Below, one piece after another: positions 15,036-18,660 of a stretch of DNA of 18,660 nt. The stretch spans positions 1-18,660 of the forward strand of contig CAKQEI010000048.1 in assembly GCA_934230115.1 (NCBI GenBank), in the 5' to 3' direction. Position 1 is the stretch's first letter. Each line of letters opens with the position of its first letter. The notes below the pieces were generated by a model. The model made no database searches. It was not told the DNA's origin and saw only the letters and a program-made list of their open reading frames with translations. Source of the stretch: an uncultured Prevotella sp. Lineage in GTDB: Bacteria; Bacteroidota; Bacteroidia; Bacteroidales; Bacteroidaceae. The position numbers and the translations under genes were made by a program.

Positions 15036-15581
15036 TTAATAACTGTTCCCCACTCTCTCGTGCGGCACTAATACCAGTTCCATCGGAATTTTCACCCATT
15101 TCCTGTTCACTACAATCTTCAGTCGGCTGCCGCCCGTCTGCTTCAGCAGGTAAGTGTTGTCCTTAGGATTAAAAGTGAGCGTGGCAGTAAGGTCCTCCGA
15201 GCCATAATCATTGATGATGTCAAGCTCAGCCTTGTTCCTGCCCACAACCTTAGCCGAGACAACGAGCCACTTGCGCGAGTCGCGCACAGCACCGAAATAT
15301 CCAGGCACCTCGCCAAACACATCCTGGTTGGGCACACGAATGTTCTGCTCGTAGAGGTTGAGATAGAGGTAGACCTTGTACTCCTCATTATAAATATATG
15401 TGTGGAACACACTGTCAGCCTCAGTCTTCTGAGTTAACAAAGCCGACCTCTCAGAAGCATTCATAGCCCCTGACTCCTCTCTCAAAGTCCAATTCGAGGC
15501 CCTTTTCTCCCCGGCAAAGGCAGTAAAAAACACGCCCAAAAACAGGCAAGCAAGCATAAATCTATTCATGAGAATTTTCAT
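15036..15581 (-). CDS. Small exported protein of unknown function
   Basis: I do not recognise this 181-residue protein. It has a clear signal peptide: MKILMNRF, then a hydrophobic core (9-22), with cleavage likely after AFA (21-23); Met5 is an alternative start. There is no lipobox Cys at the cleavage site. The mature part has an alternating hydrophobic/polar pattern suggesting beta strands (YKVYLYLNLY; KWLVVSAKVVG; LTATLTFN; RLKIVVNRKW), consistent with a small beta-sandwich or a periplasmic binding protein. It ends shortly before a shared terminator with the TonB receptor and diverges from the glycogen synthase gene. A TACATTTG element lies about 30 bp upstream, inside an inverted repeat that may be an operator. 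Confidence 0.7.
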   Translation of the reverse strand: MKILMNRFMLACLFLGVFFTAFAGEKRASNWTLREESGAMNASERSALLTQKTEADSVFHTYIYNEEYKVYLYLNLYEQNIRVPNQDVFGEVPGYFGAVRDSRKWLVVSAKVVGRNKAELDIINDYGSEDLTATLTFNPKDNTYLLKQTGGSRLKIVVNRKWVKIPMELVLVPHERVGNSY

Positions 15582-15611
15582 TTTTACGAGAATTTACTTA
15601 TTAAAACCATG

Positions 15612-15619
15612 CAAATGTA
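15612..15619 (-). promoter_or_regulatory. Promoter -7 element for the small exported protein
   Basis: Read leftward this is TACATTTG, giving a start near 15606 and a leader of about 25 bases. A TTG (15644-15646) lies upstream at a longer than usual spacing of 24 bp. Confidence 0.5.
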
Positions 15620-15631
15620 ACGAATTTACAT
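15615..15631. promoter_or_regulatory. Inverted repeat overlapping the leftward promoter, operator candidate
   Basis: ATGTAA-N5-TTACAT, a 17-bp inverted repeat with perfect 6-bp arms. It overlaps most of the -7 element of the exported-protein gene, a position suited to repression. The regulator is unknown. Confidence 0.35.
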
Positions 15632-15671
15632 CAAGAATACCCACAAAAAATGAAAAAAGACAAGTAAATAA

Positions 15672-15702
15672 TTGTTTATTATCTTTTTATACATTATATT
15701 TG
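15672..15702 (+). promoter_or_regulatory. Promoter of the glycogen operon
   Basis: TTG at 15672-15674, a 20-bp spacer, then TATATTTG at 15695-15702. The spacing is the same as in the TonB-receptor promoter. RNA would start near 15708, leaving a leader of only about 15 bases before the glgA-type ATG at 15723. Confidence 0.65.
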
Positions 15703-15722
15703 CAGCGAATATTTAACTTTTT

Positions 15723-17405
15723 ATGAAAAAAGAGAGACTATTTCCAGACTACATTTTTGAATCGAGTTGGGAAGTGTGCAATAAGGTAGGAGGCATCTAC
15801 GCCGTACTCTCCACCAGAGCAAAAACTCTGAAGGAGAAGCTTGGCGACAATCTTATCTTTATTGGTCCCGACTGTTGGGGTGAAAAAACAAGTCCATACT
15901 TCGAGGAAGACAAGAATCTCCTCAAGGACTGGAAGAAGAAGGCAGCCGCCGAAGGCCTTAACATCAAGGTGGGCCGATGGACTGTGCCGGGAAACCCGGT
16001 GGCAGTATTGGTTGACTTCCAACCCTATTATGCACAGAAAGACCAAATCTACGCCAAGCTGTGGGAGAAATACCAGGTAGACAGCCTGCACGCCTATGGC
16101 GACTACGACGAGGCATCGATGTTCTCCTATGCAGCAGCACTTGTGGTTGAGAGCTACTACAACCACTATATAAGCAAGAAGAAACGTGCCAACAAGACCG
16201 TATACCACGCCAACGAGTGGATGACAGGCCTGGGCGCACTCTACATCAACGACCATCTGCCGCAAGTTGCAACCATCTTCACAACCCATGCCACAAGCAT
16301 CGGACGAAGCATTGCAGGCAACAACAAGCCACTCTACGAGTATCTTGAGGCCTACAACGGCGACCAAATGGCTGCCGAGCTCAACATGCAGAGCAAGCAA
16401 TCGATAGAAAAGCAGACTGCAGCACATGTCGACTGCTTCACCACAGTGAGCGAGATTACGGCACGCGAGTGTGCCGAACTGCTCGACAAGCCAGTAGACG
16501 TGGTACTGCCCAACGGATTTGAGGACGACTTCGTGCCACAGGGCAAGGAGTTCGACCACAAGCGCGCGGCAGCACGCAAGCGCCTGCTCGACATCACACG
16601 CGCCCTTACAGGCGACGAGGTGAGCAACGACGCCATCATCATCTCCACAAGCGGACGCTACGAGTGGCGCAACAAGGGCATTGACGTGTTCATCGAGGCT
16701 GTCAACCGCCTGCGTCTCTCTGCCCACGAACTCAACAAGGAAGTTGTGGCTTTCATTGAGGTGCCTGCCTGGGTGAACTGTAAGCGCGACGACCTGGCAG
16801 AGCGTCTTGAGAAAATGGCACAGGGCGAGAAGTTTGACACTCCGCTCGACACTCCCGTCATCACCCACTGGCTCAACGAGCAGCAGAACGACCGCGCGCT
16901 CGACATGATGAACTGGCTCGGAATGCACAACCAGAAGGGCGAGAAGGTGAAGCTCGTCTTCATCCCCTGCTACCTTACAGGCGACGACGGCATCGTCAAC
17001 CTCTCCTACTTCGACGTAATACTCGGCAACGACCTCTGCGTCTACCCGTCCTACTACGAGCCATGGGGCTACACCCCACTTGAGGCTGTGGCGTTCAAGG
17101 TGCCTTGCATCACCACCGACCTCGCAGGCTTCGGACTATGGGCACACTCCGAGTGTGACGGCAAGTCGACAATCGACAACGGTGTCGAGGTGATTCACCG
17201 CACCGACTACAACTACAACGATGTGGCCAACGACATCAAGCAGACTGTAATTAAGTACGCCAACGCCACAAAGAACAAGCAGACACGCATGCGCAACAAC
17301 GCTCGCGCCCTCTCGCAGAAGGCTCTGTGGACACACTTCATCGAGTATTACTACGACGCCTACGACTTCGCGCTTAACAAGGCAGAGGCAAGAAAGGCCA
17401 AGTAA
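15723..17405 (+). CDS. Glycogen synthase, GT3 family
   Basis: Extends alpha-1,4-glucan chains in the cytoplasm; GT3 enzymes use UDP-glucose, unlike the ADP-glucose GlgA (GT5) of most bacteria. Seen: WEVCNKVGGIY (16-26), the glucosyl-donor loop; YHANEW (161-166); TTHATSIGR (187-195); TVSEIT (241-246); LPNGFEDDF (262-270); GRYEWRNKGID (311-321), whose Arg312 and Lys318 match phosphate-binding residues of yeast Gsy2; and YPSYYEPWGYTPLE (441-454), with catalytic-type Glu446 and Glu454. At 560 residues it lacks the long C-terminal tail with the arginine cluster used for glucose-6-phosphate control in eukaryotes. It is first in an operon: the phosphorylase starts 50 bp downstream with no promoter between. 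I leave the symbol empty because glgA usually denotes GT5 enzymes. Confidence 0.93.
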   Translation: MKKERLFPDYIFESSWEVCNKVGGIYAVLSTRAKTLKEKLGDNLIFIGPDCWGEKTSPYFEEDKNLLKDWKKKAAAEGLNIKVGRWTVPGNPVAVLVDFQPYYAQKDQIYAKLWEKYQVDSLHAYGDYDEASMFSYAAALVVESYYNHYISKKKRANKTVYHANEWMTGLGALYINDHLPQVATIFTTHATSIGRSIAGNNKPLYEYLEAYNGDQMAAELNMQSKQSIEKQTAAHVDCFTTVSEITARECAELLDKPVDVVLPNGFEDDFVPQGKEFDHKRAAARKRLLDITRALTGDEVSNDAIIISTSGRYEWRNKGIDVFIEAVNRLRLSAHELNKEVVAFIEVPAWVNCKRDDLAERLEKMAQGEKFDTPLDTPVITHWLNEQQNDRALDMMNWLGMHNQKGEKVKLVFIPCYLTGDDGIVNLSYFDVILGNDLCVYPSYYEPWGYTPLEAVAFKVPCITTDLAGFGLWAHSECDGKSTIDNGVEVIHRTDYNYNDVANDIKQTVIKYANATKNKQTRMRNNARALSQKALWTHFIEYYYDAYDFALNKAEARKAK

Positions 17406-17455
17406 GAATAAATAATAAGTAAAATAAAACACTAAATCACAAAATACAAGAATCT

Positions 17456-18660
17456 ATGAAAATTAAAGCTGATTACGCAAACGCTCCTCAGTGGAAGGAA
17501 GTTACAATCAAGTCTACCCTTCCTGTAGAGCTGAAATGTCTTGACGAGCTCGCACACAACATGTGGTGGGCATGGAACTACGAGGCCCGCGACATGTGGA
17601 AGAGCCTCGACAGCGCCCTCTACGAGGAAGTGGGCCACAACCCTGTGATGCTTCTCGACCGCTTGAGCTACGAGCGCAAGGAGGCTATCGTTAATGACAA
17701 GGCTATCATGGAGCGCGTGAAGGCTGTATACAAGAAGTTCCGCGAGTACATGGACGTTGCTCCCGACGCAACACGTCCTTCTGTGGCTTACTTCTGTATG
17801 GAGTATGGCATCAACCAGGTTGTGAAGATCTACTCAGGTGGTCTCGGTATGCTCGCCGGCGACTACATGAAGGAGGCTTCCGACTCCAACGTTAACATGT
17901 GCGGTGTAGGTTTCCTCTATCGCTATGGCTACTTCAAGCAGACTCTCTCTATGGACGGTCAGCAGATTGCCAAGTACGACGCACAGAACTTCAACTCTCT
18001 CCCTGTAGAGCGCGTGCTCGACGAGAACGGCCAGCCAATGGTTGTCGACGTGCCTTACATGAACTATCAGGTTCACGCCTATGTATGGGTGATGAACGTA
18101 GGCCGCATCAAGCTCTACCTCCTCGACACTGACAACGAGCTTAACTCTGAGTTCGACAAGCCTATCACACACGCCCTCTACGGTGGCGACAACGAGAACC
18201 GCTTGAAGCAGGAGATTCTCCTCGGTATCGGTGGTATCCTCACACTCAAGAAGCTCGGCATCAAGAAGGACATCTACCACTGCAACGAGGGTCATGCAGC
18301 ACTCTGCAACCTCCAGCGTCTTATCGACTACATCAACGAGGGAATGTCGTTCAACGAGGCTCTTGAGCTCGTTCGCGCTTCTTCACTCTATACTGTTCAC
18401 ACTCCGGTGCCTGCAGGCCACGACTACTTCGACGAGTCGCTCTTCGGCAAGTACATGGGCGGCTATCCTCAGATGCTCGGCATCTCTTGGGACGAGTTCA
18501 TCGGCATGGGCCGCACCAATCCCGACGACCACTCTGAGCGCTTCTGCATGTCTACCTTCGCTTGCAACACATGCCAGGAGGTTAACGGCGTAAGTAAGCT
18601 CCACGGATGGGTGAGCCAGCGCATGTTCGCTCCTATCTGGAAGGGCTACTATCCTGAGGA
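17456..18660 (+). CDS. glgP: Alpha-glucan phosphorylase, GT35, N-terminal 401 residues (cut by right edge)
   Basis: Releases glucose-1-phosphate from glycogen using phosphate and pyridoxal phosphate. The frame opens at ATG 17456 and is uninterrupted to the end of the window. It starts [16 protein letters not shown] and continues with [19 protein letters not shown] (30-48), a DUF3417-type N-terminal segment found in the alpha-glucan phosphorylase subfamily. Next come [50 protein letters not shown] and [13 protein letters not shown], all typical GT35 substrate-site segments. The C-terminal half with the PLP-binding lysine is outside the window; the family is usually about 850 residues. Codon use differs from upstream genes: I found no ATA, AGA or AGG codons, and CTC, GGT, ATC and CGC/CGT are favoured, suggesting strong expression. 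Confidence 0.93.
   Translation, partial: MKIKADYANAPQWKEVTIKSTLPVELKCLDELAHNMWWAWNYEARDMWKSLDSALYEEVGHNPVMLLDRLSYERKEAIVNDKAIMERVKAVYKKFREYMDVAPDATRPSVAYFCMEYGINQVVKIYSGGLGMLAGDYMKEASDSNVNMCGVGFLYRYGYFKQTLSMDGQQIAKYDAQNFNSLPVERVLDENGQPMVVDVPYMNYQVHAYVWVMNVGRIKLYLLDTDNELNSEFDKPITHALYGGDNENRLKQEILLGIGGILTLKKLGIKKDIYHCNEGHAALCNLQRLIDYINEGMSFNEALELVRASSLYTVHTPVPAGHDYFDESLFGKYMGGYPQMLGISWDEFIGMGRTNPDDHSERFCMSTFACNTCQEVNGVSKLHGWVSQRMFAPIWKGYYPE

Noticed and set aside
15738..16928. Leftward 396-codon open frame opposite the glycogen synthase gene
   Set aside because: Antisense shadow; rich in Val, Cys and His in an unpatterned way, as expected of a reversed coding strand.
1..18660. CRISPR arrays, tRNA or rRNA genes, insertion sequences
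   Set aside because: No regularly spaced repeats, no cloverleaf or rRNA-like segments, and no transposase frames were seen.

Overview
The window looks like chromosomal DNA of a Bacteroidales bacterium, most likely Prevotellaceae. Reasons: Bacteroidota-type promoter elements (TAnnTTTG) upstream of most transcription units, few Shine-Dalgarno sequences, a TamL-type lipoprotein version of TamA, a GT3-type (UDP-glucose) glycogen synthase, a bifunctional HisB, and a Bacteroidota-style pyruvate kinase. Every assignment was made by reading the sequence; no database search was possible.

Layout. (1) Bases 1-67 are the 5' end of an unidentified leftward gene that leaves the window. (2) Bases 68-587 hold no convincing gene. 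They contain a perfect 20-bp inverted repeat (269-288 and 445-464) around a 156-bp segment that carries a rightward promoter element, followed by a hairpin and a T-run at 513-572. This looks like an invertible promoter. As sequenced it points away from the left gene and into the terminator; flipped, it would point at the left gene. It is the main discovery candidate here. (3) tamL (leftward) and a SpoU/TrmH rRNA or tRNA methyltransferase (rightward) diverge from a shared region with back-to-back promoter elements. (4) The methyltransferase opens a seven-gene rightward run with gaps of 81 bp or less: methyltransferase, six-pass membrane protein, hisB, short FolK-like protein overlapping hisB by 4 bp, secreted M64 metallopeptidase, exported TPR protein, clpC. 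A long hairpin at 10784-10836 ends the run and serves the convergent pyruvate kinase gene too. (5) A stand-alone TonB-dependent receptor follows its own well-formed promoter and a palindromic operator candidate, and converges through a second terminator with a small exported protein of unknown function. (6) From a divergent promoter region, glycogen synthase and alpha-glucan phosphorylase (cut by the right edge) form a glycogen operon.

How it fits together: most of the window is housekeeping (outer-membrane assembly, RNA modification, histidine synthesis, protein quality control, lower glycolysis, glycogen storage and mobilisation). The accessory, possibly regulated parts are the invertible segment at the left end, the lone TonB receptor, the M64 peptidase/TPR pair and the small exported protein.
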